A stretch of 64,000 bases of DNA from an uncultured Corynebacterium sp. (GTDB taxonomy: Bacteria > Actinomycetota > Actinomycetes > Mycobacteriales > Mycobacteriaceae): contig NZ_CAMIHD010000007.1 of the NCBI RefSeq assembly GCF_946222835.1, positions 1-64,000 of the forward strand, read 5' to 3'. The translations under genes were made by a program, and so were the position numbers. How positions within the stretch are numbered: position 1 is the stretch's first letter; the number at the start of each line of letters is the position of its first letter. Below are positions 17,542 to 26,229 of this stretch, one piece after another. The notes beneath the pieces are model-generated. The model did not search any database, was not told the origin of the DNA, and saw nothing but the letters and a program-made list of their open reading frames with translations.

Positions 17542-18195
17542 ATGACTAACCAAGAACAGGGCCCCTCTAAGGGAGGCGGCCGCAACCGTAACCGGTCCCG
17601 GCGCAGGCGACGCCGCCGGCCGGATAATCGCGCGCGCCGCAGTACTCAGCAGCGCAGGCCCTACCGCGGTGGCAATAGCCAGTCCACGGCCATGGAAACC
17701 CGCGATGAAACCTCCGCGGGCGGCCTTGTTGTCTCTGGTTTGGCTGAGTGCGTCGATGCCACTGGCCAGGTAGATCTTTCTCGGCTTTATGTGGCGCTCA
17801 TCGGCCGCCTCGACCGTCGCGGACGCCTGCTGTGGTCCATGCCTAAAGGCCACGTGGAAAATGGCGAGGCCAAGGAAGTCACCGCTGAGCGCGAGGTGTG
17901 GGAGGAAACCGGCATTTCCGGAGAGGTTTTTGCAGACCTCGGCATGATTGATTATTGGTTCGTCTCTGATGGGGTGCGCATCCATAAGACAGTGCACCAT
18001 CACTTGCTGCGCTTTGTAGACGGCATCATGAACGATGAGGATCCGGAGGTCACCGAGGTCTCATGGATTCCCGTCTCTGAGCTTATCGAGCATTTGGCCT
18101 ACGCCGACGAGCGCAAATTGGCGCGCATCGCGCATGATCTCCTTCCCGATCTCGCACGAAAGGAAGCCGCCGCGGGGAAAGTGACCCCACGGTAA
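17542..18195 (+). CDS. NUDIX hydrolase with arginine-rich N-terminus
   Basis: This 217-residue protein has a perfect Nudix box at 103-125 (G-x5-E-x7-REVWEETGI), so it should hydrolyse a nucleoside-diphosphate-linked substrate. The first 50 residues are extremely basic (SRRRRRRRP) and probably disordered or nucleic-acid binding. The synteny matches the mycobacterial Rv3908 position upstream of Rv3909 and MurJ. It starts at ATG 17542, not the TTG nine bases before. It overlaps the next gene by one base (TAATG). Confidence 0.9.
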   Translation: MTNQEQGPSKGGGRNRNRSRRRRRRRPDNRARRSTQQRRPYRGGNSQSTAMETRDETSAGGLVVSGLAECVDATGQVDLSRLYVALIGRLDRRGRLLWSMPKGHVENGEAKEVTAEREVWEETGISGEVFADLGMIDYWFVSDGVRIHKTVHHHLLRFVDGIMNDEDPEVTEVSWIPVSELIEHLAYADERKLARIAHDLLPDLARKEAAAGKVTPR

Positions 18196-20390
18196 TGCGC
18201 CAACGCCTGAAATCTTGGGCCGCCATGGGCGGCTGCCTGGCGGTAGCGGGGTGGGGGTTGTGCCTGCCGCTGCCAGAGGCCGCCGCGCAGATGGATTCGG
18301 CTGCGGAAAAACAGCAGGATATCCAGGCATGGTTGGGCGCGCGCGGGCCGGAGCGGGCCACTCTCGACCTCATTGCGGCCGAACCCTTCGCAGTGGGCAA
18401 GGAACTGAAGCTTACCTTCCGGGTGCACAATCCCACCGATGAAGCCATGGAGGATCTCCAGCTCACCAGCCGCCGTGGCGATGCCGTCGAGGATACCGCG
18501 CAGGCCCGCACACAGCTGGCCACCGGCGAATTCCCGTATTACGGGCCCAGCACCACCACCGAACCCCTGCAGCCCGGCGAAACCCGAGAGATCACCTTTC
18601 AGGTTCCCACCTCCTTACATGGCGAGCAGACCCTATCCATCGAAGACCCCGGCGCCTATCCACTGCTATTTACCCTCACCGGCACTGTTGGCGGCGAGGC
18701 GGTCAGCTTTGCGGAAGAACGCCTAATAGGCCAGGTGCAGGGAAAGAAGCAGGCGCTTGGCGATGCCCCCTCGGATCCCAAACCCCACGACCTCACCGTG
18801 GTCTATCCCATCAGCGCCGATATTGACGCGGTGCCAGGCGGGACTGGGGGAGAGGAGCTCATTCTCACCTCTGATGAGCTAGCCGATGAACTGGCCGAGG
18901 GCGGTCGACTCGACCGCTTGTTAAGCACCTACGCCGATCACGATCTGCGCGGAGCAGGCTGCGTAGCCATCGATCCCGCACTTTTAGATACGGTCAACCG
19001 CATGGCGGAGGGCTATAAGGTGGGTTCGGACCGCCCGGCTCAGGCGGAGCGTCCTAAGCGCCTGCGTGATTCGTGGTTCAATAATAATGACGATGTGCAC
19101 CTTGAACCCGGCACTGGCAAAGAAGATGCCGCCCGCTGGCTCAAGCGCCTTCGGGAACTCGATTGTTTTATGTCTATGCCGTGGGCAAACGCTAATGCCT
19201 CGTCCGTGGCCAAGGCGAATAATCCCTTCCTTACCTACGAAGGACTGCAGCGCGGCAATCACACCATCGAGCGAATCCTCGGCACCAAGCCGGCCACTAC
19301 CGTGCTCGCGGTGGGCTCCGGCTACGTAGACCAGCAGCTCCCCCTGCCCGCGTTGGTGGCTGATAATACCTCGTGGCCTGGCCACGCCGTGACTTTCGAC
19401 GCCTCCCTGGGCGCCCTATTGGCCCAAACCGGCTCCAAGCCACAGACGGTGGGCTATTCCAACCCGGAGCTGCGCTACGACTACTCGCTCGATTCCGAAC
19501 TTTCCCGCGCCATCACCGGCGGTGCTGCCTTGAGCTTGGCCGCTAGCGATGACACCGTGGCACGTTTGCCCAATTATCTGGATCCCAGCGCCGCCGAATA
19601 CGCGCTTGACTCCGCCGAAGCGCTTATCAATTCCGGCCAGTCCCATGCGCGTACCGTCGGCAGCCTCAAGCAGGAAACCGCCGTTCCGGGGTCACTGCCT
19701 GGCAGTCCCTTTAGTGATCCCGCCGCCTTCGCCGAATCCGATATCGTCCGCGTGGAGCAGCAGGCCCGCTATACCGATGAGCTGATGAATATCATGGTCG
19801 ATGATCCAGATATCGCACTGACTCCCTATGAATTCGTCCTGCCTTTGCGCCGGGATCTGCTAGCCGCGCTCTCGCTGACCAACCGCGACAGCTTGGGCAG
19901 CAATGCTGAAGCGCGGCGAAGGTTCACGCACACCACGGATGTGCATTCGAATACATTGCGGGATCTGCGATCTTCTGTGGCGCTTATCCCACCGGGCAAT
20001 GTTTATACCCGCGTATCCGAATCATCGCCACTGCTCATCGTGGCAGAAAATGGCCTTCCGCTACCGGTGGAGGCCAAGCTGCAATACGATGCCCCCGATG
20101 GCGCGCGCCTCAACACGCCCAAGAGTGTCCGTATTCCGGCCAAGGGCTCTATTACTGTATCCATGACCGCTGATATGCCTAAGGACGTCGATCGCACAGA
20201 CATCGGCCTATGGCTTGCCACCCCAGAAAAGCAAACCATTTCAGAGCCGATCAGTATCGCTGTGCAAACGCGTGCCGGTATCGTAAGCGTGTATGGCGTC
20301 GGCATAGCCGGCGCTCTTGCGCTGGTTCTAGCCACGCTCTTCCGGCTGGGCCGCCATCGGCGCAAAAAATCACAAAGGCTTAAAAAGTAA
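18195..20390 (+). CDS. DUF6049-type secreted, membrane-anchored protein (Rv3909-like)
   Basis: This 731-residue protein has an N-terminal export signal (residues 8-30), a large extracytoplasmic region and one C-terminal membrane span (around 700-720, GIVSVYGVGIAGALALVLATLF) before a basic tail. Its place between the nudix gene and murJ is conserved across Corynebacteriales, and the function is unknown. The coupling to murJ suggests a part in lipid II flipping or envelope assembly (inference). The stop lies 18 bases before murJ. Confidence 0.8.
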   Translation: MRQRLKSWAAMGGCLAVAGWGLCLPLPEAAAQMDSAAEKQQDIQAWLGARGPERATLDLIAAEPFAVGKELKLTFRVHNPTDEAMEDLQLTSRRGDAVEDTAQARTQLATGEFPYYGPSTTTEPLQPGETREITFQVPTSLHGEQTLSIEDPGAYPLLFTLTGTVGGEAVSFAEERLIGQVQGKKQALGDAPSDPKPHDLTVVYPISADIDAVPGGTGGEELILTSDELADELAEGGRLDRLLSTYADHDLRGAGCVAIDPALLDTVNRMAEGYKVGSDRPAQAERPKRLRDSWFNNNDDVHLEPGTGKEDAARWLKRLRELDCFMSMPWANANASSVAKANNPFLTYEGLQRGNHTIERILGTKPATTVLAVGSGYVDQQLPLPALVADNTSWPGHAVTFDASLGALLAQTGSKPQTVGYSNPELRYDYSLDSELSRAITGGAALSLAASDDTVARLPNYLDPSAAEYALDSAEALINSGQSHARTVGSLKQETAVPGSLPGSPFSDPAAFAESDIVRVEQQARYTDELMNIMVDDPDIALTPYEFVLPLRRDLLAALSLTNRDSLGSNAEARRRFTHTTDVHSNTLRDLRSSVALIPPGNVYTRVSESSPLLIVAENGLPLPVEAKLQYDAPDGARLNTPKSVRIPAKGSITVSMTADMPKDVDRTDIGLWLATPEKQTISEPISIAVQTRAGIVSVYGVGIAGALALVLATLFRLGRHRRKKSQRLKK

Positions 20391-20408
20391 GTTGAAGTTG
20401 TATCCTCT

Positions 20409-23400
20409 ATGACTGATAAGACTGGCCGCGAGGCCGAACACGTGGAGAAGTCACCTGCGGGTGTAGTTGACCCGAAGGATGCCGCCGTGCCGGCAGAGCA
20501 CCCCGCCCCAGCGGGTGCCCGCGGCCGCATCGTCCGCGCCTCTCCTCCCGCTCCGGTGCCAGAAAAGCGCCCCACGCCCGCGGTGCAGGACACCACCGTT
20601 CCTCCCGAAGAGGACAAGTCCGCACTCACCGGACGCAATGCGGAGAACGAATCATCCAATCAAGACGTCATCCGCGCGACGGGCACAATGGCCATCGCGA
20701 CGCTGCTGTCCCGCGTCACCGGCTTCCTGCGCCAGATGCTCATCGGCGCCACCCTCGGCGCCACGGTGGGCACCGCGTTTAGTAGCGCCAACCAAATCCC
20801 CAACCTCGTCACCGAGATCGTATTGGGTGCCGTGCTGACCTCTCTGGTCGTGCCCGTCCTCGTACGCGCCGAAAAAGAAGACACGGACCGCGGCGAGACC
20901 TTTGTCCGGCGGCTATTTACCCTGGCCTTTTCCATCCTGGGCATAGTCACCATTGCTTCCGTGGTGCTCGCACCCTTCTTAACGAGGATGATGCTGCCAG
21001 AAGATTCCAAGGCCAATGCCGTGCAGGCAACCTCCTTGGCCTTCTTATTGCTGCCGCAGATCCTCTTCTACGGCCTCTTCGCCCTCTTCCAGGCCGTTCT
21101 TAATACTAAGAATATCTTTGGTCCAGGTGCGTGGGCGCCGGTAGTCAATAATGTCATCTCCATTAGCGTGCTGCTGGCTTATCGCTTCCTGCCCGGCCAG
21201 CTCGATCCGCACGAGCCCACCCCGGTGGCCGATCCCCACGTCATTCTATTGGGCTTGGGCACCACCACGGCGGTGATGGTGCAATGCCTCATCTTGTTGC
21301 CGTACCTCAAAAAAGCCGGCATTAACCTGCGCCCCAAGTGGGGCTTGGATGCCCGCATCAAGCAATTCGGTGGCATGGCTCTGGCCATCATTACCTATGT
21401 GGCTATCTCCCAGCTGGGTTACGTAATCACCTCCCGCGTAGCCGCCTATGCGGATGCCGGCGCCCCGCTGGTTTATCAGAATGCTTGGCTCATGCTGCAG
21501 GTGCCCTATGGCGTAATCGGCGTGACTCTGCTGACGGCCATCATGCCACGCCTGTCCCGCAACGCCGCCGACGGCGATGTTGATGCCGTAGTCCGCGATC
21601 TGACCTTGGGCTCAAAGCTGACCTTCATCGCGCTTATCCCCATCGTCATTTTCATGACCGGCTTTGGTGTACCGATTGCCCGAGCCCTCTTCCAATACGG
21701 CGCCTACGGCGCCGAGAGCGCCGAGCAGCTTGGCCTGACCATCAGCTTCTCCGCCTTCACGCTCATCCCGTATGCCTTAGTGCTGCTGCACCTGCGCGTG
21801 TTCTATGCCCGCGAGGAAGCCTGGACGCCGACCTTCATCATCGCCGGCATCACGCTGACCAAGATCGTCCTTACGCTTTTGGCCCCGTTGATGACGTCCA
21901 ACCCGGACCGCGTGGTGATTTTGCTCGGTACCGCCAATGGCTTTGGCTTCGTCTCCGGTGCGGTCATCGGTGGCTTCTTGCTCAAGCGCAAGCTCGGCAG
22001 CCTCGGCGGCAAAGCCGTCACGCAGACCGTGCTGTGGGCTTCTGGTGCCGGTCTCGTAGGCTTGGTTGTCTCCTGGGTGCTGTACTGGGGCGTGAATTAC
22101 CTCCTTCCAGAGAATTTGCCCTCCATCGTCTCGCTGATCAAGGTCGCGGTGCTTGGAGTCATCTTCCTCATCGCCACCGGCCTGGTGCTCTCTAAGTCCT
22201 CCTTGCCGGAGGTCCAGAACCTGGCCCGAGCCTTGCAGCGCATCCCGGGCATGTCCCGCTTCATCAAGGTCGATTCCTCCAAGGCTATCGAGCTGGAGGA
22301 GCCCGACGTGCCGGAAATCCGGCCGGTATTCACCCAGGACGCCTTCAACGCCACCCTGGTACCGCCACCAATGTCCGCCGGTATCGTCCGCGGCCCACGC
22401 CTCGTGCCGGGCGCCCCGGTATCGGATGGTCGCTTCCGCTTGCTCCAAGATCACGGTGCAGTCACCGGTGCACAGTTCTGGCAAGCACGCGAGCAGTCCA
22501 CCGGCCGCCTAGTCGCGTTGACGTTCGTCGATACCAATAGCCTGGCACCGATTGCGCCATCGACTCCGGGAGTTGCCGCCCGCCGCTCCGCCGAGATTTC
22601 GCGCAATACCCGCCGCCTTGCCGAGCTGGAGCTCGATACCGTGGCGGATAATATCCAAGTCCTGTCTTACCGCACCGGCTGCCTGGTGGTGGCGGATTGG
22701 TTCGAGGGCACCTCCCTCAAGCAGGTGGCTGAGGCCGATAACCTCGATCCCCATTCTGTGGCTCGTGCTACTGCGCCGCTATTTGCTGACGCCGCCGCTG
22801 CCCACGATGCCGGCCTCATCCTCGGAGTAGAACACCGCGACCGCTTCCGCGTTTCTACCGACGGTGTAGTCAAGGTGGCCTTCCCCGCCGTACTGGATGG
22901 CACCTCCGCCGCCACCGACCGCGAGGCCCTCAGCTCCGCCCTGGAGCTGCTCGTGGAGTCCACGGAGCCTTCGCCGAAGAAGCTGCGCGATATTTCTGAA
23001 GATGCCAACCTCTCGGCCGACGAGGCCGCCCAGCGCGTCGAGGACGCGCACTTTGCCCTCGATAGTGCTGATGAGGACAGCCGCGAGGAAGAGATGGAAC
23101 AGCTGCAGGAGGCAAAGGCGCTGACCTTGGCCGGCATCGCCCAGCGCCTGCACGACTTCGCACCGGAGGAACCGGAGGAAGCACCCGAGGCCTTGCCGGT
23201 AAAGGCAGAAGAAGAACCGGCCCAAGAGGATGACCCGGCCCAAGAGCCTGGCTTCGGCGGCCGCGGTTATTCCGGTTCCGGCGTCATCGTCATCGGTATC
23301 TTCGCCACCATCTTCGTCGTGGCAATGGCTGCATTGACCACCTGGATCATGTCCTTGCTCAGCGATGTAAAGGCGTCTAATCCGGTCAGCGAAACCATCC

Positions 23401-23837
23401 ACGGCAGCACCGAAATTCCGGATGCCCCGCCGGTGCGTCTCCAGCCTTCCTCTGCGGTTACCGTTCCTGATAACAAGGACGACGCTGCGCTTATCGACGG
23501 CAAAACGGCCACCACCTGGTCCACCGAAGAGGAGGACACCGGAGTTCTCGTCACCTTGGACAATCCGACCCACCTCGCGGTCATGCCAGTAGTCCAGTCC
23601 AATTCCACTGGAGCAAAATACGCGGTCTACGGCGTCAACCAGGAAAGCTTCAATCCCGAGAATCCACAGGCTGGTTCCCTGCATCAATTAGCCCGGGGTA
23701 AATTCAAAAGCGGCAAGGAAGATATCGAGCTGGAGAAAACCAACGAGCAATTCGATGCCCTTCTCCTGATGATTACCGAACTGCCCAAATCCGATAAGGC
23801 AACCATCGCTGATATTGAGCTCGTCGGACAGCCCTAG
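20409..23837 (+). CDS. murJ: Lipid II flippase MurJ with C-terminal pseudokinase and jelly-roll-like tail
   Basis: The 1142-residue protein begins with a disordered Pro/Ala-rich stretch of about 90 residues. A MviN/MurJ core of about 14 spans follows (ATLLSRVTGFLRQMLIGATLGATVGTAFSSANQIPNL). After it comes a cytoplasmic kinase-like domain (about 660-880) starting FRLLQDHGAVTGAQFWQARE, without the catalytic HRD or DFG motifs. A span near 960-980 and an extracytoplasmic end complete it. In mycobacteria the orthologue Rv3910 is phosphorylated and binds FhaA through the pseudokinase; cwlM, another partner, is in this window. Confidence 0.92.
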   Translation: MTDKTGREAEHVEKSPAGVVDPKDAAVPAEHPAPAGARGRIVRASPPAPVPEKRPTPAVQDTTVPPEEDKSALTGRNAENESSNQDVIRATGTMAIATLLSRVTGFLRQMLIGATLGATVGTAFSSANQIPNLVTEIVLGAVLTSLVVPVLVRAEKEDTDRGETFVRRLFTLAFSILGIVTIASVVLAPFLTRMMLPEDSKANAVQATSLAFLLLPQILFYGLFALFQAVLNTKNIFGPGAWAPVVNNVISISVLLAYRFLPGQLDPHEPTPVADPHVILLGLGTTTAVMVQCLILLPYLKKAGINLRPKWGLDARIKQFGGMALAIITYVAISQLGYVITSRVAAYADAGAPLVYQNAWLMLQVPYGVIGVTLLTAIMPRLSRNAADGDVDAVVRDLTLGSKLTFIALIPIVIFMTGFGVPIARALFQYGAYGAESAEQLGLTISFSAFTLIPYALVLLHLRVFYAREEAWTPTFIIAGITLTKIVLTLLAPLMTSNPDRVVILLGTANGFGFVSGAVIGGFLLKRKLGSLGGKAVTQTVLWASGAGLVGLVVSWVLYWGVNYLLPENLPSIVSLIKVAVLGVIFLIATGLVLSKSSLPEVQNLARALQRIPGMSRFIKVDSSKAIELEEPDVPEIRPVFTQDAFNATLVPPPMSAGIVRGPRLVPGAPVSDGRFRLLQDHGAVTGAQFWQAREQSTGRLVALTFVDTNSLAPIAPSTPGVAARRSAEISRNTRRLAELELDTVADNIQVLSYRTGCLVVADWFEGTSLKQVAEADNLDPHSVARATAPLFADAAAAHDAGLILGVEHRDRFRVSTDGVVKVAFPAVLDGTSAATDREALSSALELLVESTEPSPKKLRDISEDANLSADEAAQRVEDAHFALDSADEDSREEEMEQLQEAKALTLAGIAQRLHDFAPEEPEEAPEALPVKAEEEPAQEDDPAQEPGFGGRGYSGSGVIVIGIFATIFVVAMAALTTWIMSLLSDVKASNPVSETIHGSTEIPDAPPVRLQPSSAVTVPDNKDDAALIDGKTATTWSTEEEDTGVLVTLDNPTHLAVMPVVQSNSTGAKYAVYGVNQESFNPENPQAGSLHQLARGKFKSGKEDIELEKTNEQFDALLLMITELPKSDKATIADIELVGQP

Positions 23838-23882
23838 GAAAACTCCGAATACATGAACCCACATTGCGGTCCATGAAATAAC

Positions 23883-23925
23883 GGCCGAACTGAGGAAAAC
23901 TCCCTTCAGTTCGGCCATATTTTTA
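23883..23925 (+). terminator. Terminator after murJ
   Basis: GGCCGAACTGA (23883-23893) pairs with TCAGTTCGGCC (23906-23916) and is followed by ATATTTTTA. Confidence 0.92.
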
Positions 23926-23983
23926 CTTTTCTTCAACACAAAACTCCATGAGCTGCGCTTTCTAAACTTTTTTACTTCAAGTG

Positions 23984-24011
23984 TTGACTATTTAGGAGTA
24001 GTGCGTACACT
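23984..24011 (+). promoter_or_regulatory. Strong sigma-A-type promoter of the YceI gene
   Basis: TTGACT (23984-23989) and TACACT (24006-24011) are separated by 16 bases. The transcript would start about 24018, leaving a short leader with the Shine-Dalgarno sequence TAGGAG before the ATG at 24052. Confidence 0.75.
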
Positions 24012-24051
24012 GTGGGGTTTAACGCAAGCAACAACCTTAGGAGTATTCATC

Positions 24052-24585
24052 ATGTCCCTCGCAGCAGGTACCTACGCACTTGACCCAGCCCACACCGTTA
24101 TCGGATTCGTCGCTAAGCACGCAATGGTGACCAAGGTCCGCGGCAACTTCGCAGATTTTGAAGGCACCATTACCGTGGCCGAGAACATCGCTGAGTCCAA
24201 CGCTCAGGCCACCATCCGTACCGCATCCATCTCCACTGGCAACGATGACCGCGATGCCCACGTAAAGAACGAGGACTTCTTCGCGGTAGAGCAGTACCCG
24301 GAGATCACCTTCAAGGCCACCAACCTCAACGTTGATGAGAACGGCAACGGCACCGTCACCGGTGACCTCACCATCAAGGGCACCACCAAGTCCGTCGACC
24401 TCGATGTGGAAGATGTTGCTACCGCTGAGGACCCATTTGGCAATACCCGCCTGGGCTTCGAGGCAACCACCAAGATCAACCGCAAGGACTTCGGCATTGA
24501 CTTCAACGCTCCACTGAAGACCGGCGGCGTGCTGGTCTCCGAGGAGATCAAGATTGAGCTCGAGGTCTCCGCTATCAAGCAGTAG
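24052..24585 (+). CDS. YceI family protein
   Basis: The 177-residue protein forms a predicted lipocalin-like beta barrel that binds polyisoprenoid or similar lipids. The family pattern is complete: AGTYALDPAHTVIGFVAKH, VRGNFADFEGTITV, RDAHVKNEDFF, YPEITFKAT, LTIKGTTKSVDLDVE, FEATTKINRKDFGI and EEIKIELEVSA. The start at 24052 follows a good ribosome site. Without a signal peptide, this version is probably cytoplasmic, unlike the periplasmic E. coli protein. The clear promoter and terminator define a single-gene unit that is likely well expressed. Confidence 0.93.
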   Translation: MSLAAGTYALDPAHTVIGFVAKHAMVTKVRGNFADFEGTITVAENIAESNAQATIRTASISTGNDDRDAHVKNEDFFAVEQYPEITFKATNLNVDENGNGTVTGDLTIKGTTKSVDLDVEDVATAEDPFGNTRLGFEATTKINRKDFGIDFNAPLKTGGVLVSEEIKIELEVSAIKQ

Positions 24586-24625
24586 GCCCGTAGTCCCAGA
24601 CACAGTAGAAGCATTGAGCTTCTCC

Positions 24626-24660
24626 AAGCCCGCAGCTACCTTCTGGCTGCGGGCTTTTTC
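24626..24660 (+). terminator. Terminator after the YceI gene
   Basis: AAGCCCGCAGC (24626-24636) pairs with GCTGCGGGCTT (24646-24656), followed by a U run. Confidence 0.93.
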
Positions 24661-24795
24661 GTCCTCTTCCGATATAGCGGTACAGCCACTCCTTACCCTT
24701 GGGAAAGCATTTCAGCGTGAACATGAAGACATAAAAAGTAATTTTCATGGAAAATGTTGTGCTGCGTGGAGGATGGTAAGTGCGTCACCGTTGAA

Positions 24796-25053
24796 ATGAA
24801 GTACATGGAGGTACCAATCACGGATACTTTCTATGGCGTTGACCTTAATCGTCGCCCCGCCGAGACCGCACAGGAGAGCACTGAACGAGTCGCACAAGAG
24901 CTACAACGCCAAGGAATCCGCACCGAGACAAATAATTTCCTCATCTTATTGCCTGACCACTTAGTCGCAATCGAAGTCAACGAAGGCGTTGCTTGGTTCG
25001 ATCCTGACTATTGGAGTCTTGAGGACTTTCTTGAAACGTCGTTCCTTGCCTAG
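24796..25053 (+). CDS. Hypothetical protein in accessory pocket
   Basis: This 85-residue acidic, soluble protein (MKYMEVPITDTFYGVDLNRRP) matches no family I know. The end, WFDPDYWSLEDFLETSFLA, is rich in aromatic and acidic residues. It is in a locally AT-richer stretch between the core genes yceI and pepN and converges on the Abi-like gene. A longer start at 24754 is possible. It may be a foreign gene. It could be a partner of the neighbouring Abi-like protein, but the opposite orientation argues against a simple operon. Confidence 0.45.
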   Translation: MKYMEVPITDTFYGVDLNRRPAETAQESTERVAQELQRQGIRTETNNFLILLPDHLVAIEVNEGVAWFDPDYWSLEDFLETSFLA

Positions 25054-25173
25054 TGAAAAGTAATCCTTGGATGTTAGCGAACGAGGCGGCGGCATGATTC
25101 AATGGAAAATAGTTAGAATGCACACCAACTGTGATGACGGTTTCAGTTTCCCACTTTGCACTGCGATATGGAC

Positions 25174-25809
25174 CTAAGGGCGGTGTGCTCGTAAAGCGGA
25201 GACTCTGGAATTGTTCTTGATCCATGTTGCTGCCTGAGGATCAATGAAACCCGCTATTTCTTGGATAGCGTTATCAACGGAGTCGAGATGTGCGACTTCA
25301 CGGGCTCTATCGCGCTGTTGAACGATTGATTCGTGGTGAGAGCACCTATTTCTCATTTCATAAACAATGACTACAAGCTCTTCGAACTGCTGTCTGCTGT
25401 CAGGGGGTTTCTTCAACGCCCTCTTTACCTGAGGCCAGATGCTTGCTTGATAGTGGTTACTTAAGAGGTAACGCCAGAAGTCGAAGCTGAGATCAGCAAT
25501 GACTTTTCCCGGTAGAGCCCCTTCTCCTCCAGCTCGTCTTTTCGCTTTGCGGGTATTCTTCTTTGCTGCAAGGTTGAAAGGTATTCGATCGTCATCAAAC
25601 CATCGGTCACCGTACCTTCTGGTTAGGGCATTGTGAATGCAGTTTCGAAGAAGTACTTCGACATGCTCAATGTCAGCGAGATAGGTCTTCGTGAGGTGAG
25701 TATTCCAAAGATATAGCGCTTCTGGTGCGGGGTGATCGGCGTACCGGCTCATCCGCGCGGATGAAAACCATTGGGATAGCGGTACGGGGGTCGTTCTTGG
25801 ATTACTCAT
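25174..25809 (-). CDS. Abi-family (HEPN-type) putative phage-defence protein
   Basis: The 211-residue protein resembles the Abi_2/AbiD-AbiF group. It has FSSARMSRYADHPAPEALYLWNTHL near the N-terminus, LADIEHVEVLLRNCIHNALTRRYGDRW, FDFWRYLLSNHYQASIWP and the terminal YEMRNRCSHHES. The Arg153-x4-His158 arrangement matches the HEPN ribonuclease motif seen in abortive-infection and toxin proteins. RNA cleavage on infection is inferred from the family. It stands alone on the minus strand between core genes, with lower GC than its neighbours, which fits horizontal gain. Confidence 0.7.
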   Translation of the reverse strand: MSNPRTTPVPLSQWFSSARMSRYADHPAPEALYLWNTHLTKTYLADIEHVEVLLRNCIHNALTRRYGDRWFDDDRIPFNLAAKKNTRKAKRRAGGEGALPGKVIADLSFDFWRYLLSNHYQASIWPQVKRALKKPPDSRQQFEELVVIVYEMRNRCSHHESIVQQRDRAREVAHLDSVDNAIQEIAGFIDPQAATWIKNNSRVSALRAHRP

Positions 25810-26229
25810 TATGGAAATGCTAATCTCTATCTTGAAAGCCTCGGAACGATCCCTGCACTACGAAAGTAGGAGTAAATCGCCGAGGTTATTGATTTTTCCG
25901 GACGATTAATTTCTTGCACGTCTTTAGATTTAGTCGTGAGGCCCACCATACTGTGTACCTGAGGCGGCAACTAGGTTCTTTCGCAAATCTTGCGTGCTGA
26001 GATGAGATCGCCCACCTCCGCGCGCGGTTGCGTCCTTTAGTGTGGTGTAACGCTTGCTTATGGTCACTGACATCTTGCGCCACTTGAAGAGTGTGGGCCG
26101 GGCAAAACTGATCCAACAGGTCCACAGCGAGGTCCCAATACCCGCTGGGTGTTTTGCTGCTAGAAGGCAGCGGAGCTTAGGACCCCAACCCTGCACCCTA
26201 CGTGACGGCGGTAACTATAGTTCCTAAGT
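25810..26229. other. 420-base gap with no recognisable gene
   Basis: Two overlapping minus-strand frames (79 and 88 codons) run through this gap, but neither resembles a family I know, and neither has a convincing ribosome site. It may be debris of an inserted element next to the Abi-like gene. pepN transcription must start near its end. Confidence 0.4.

Noticed and set aside
20409..23837. Active serine/threonine kinase domain fused to MurJ
   Set aside because: The kinase-like region lacks the catalytic-loop HRD and metal-binding DFG motifs, so it is called a pseudokinase.
25886..26196. Two overlapping minus-strand frames as a possible transposase remnant
   Set aside because: No transposase motif such as DDE or a helix-turn-helix could be recognised, so the gap is only described as unassigned.
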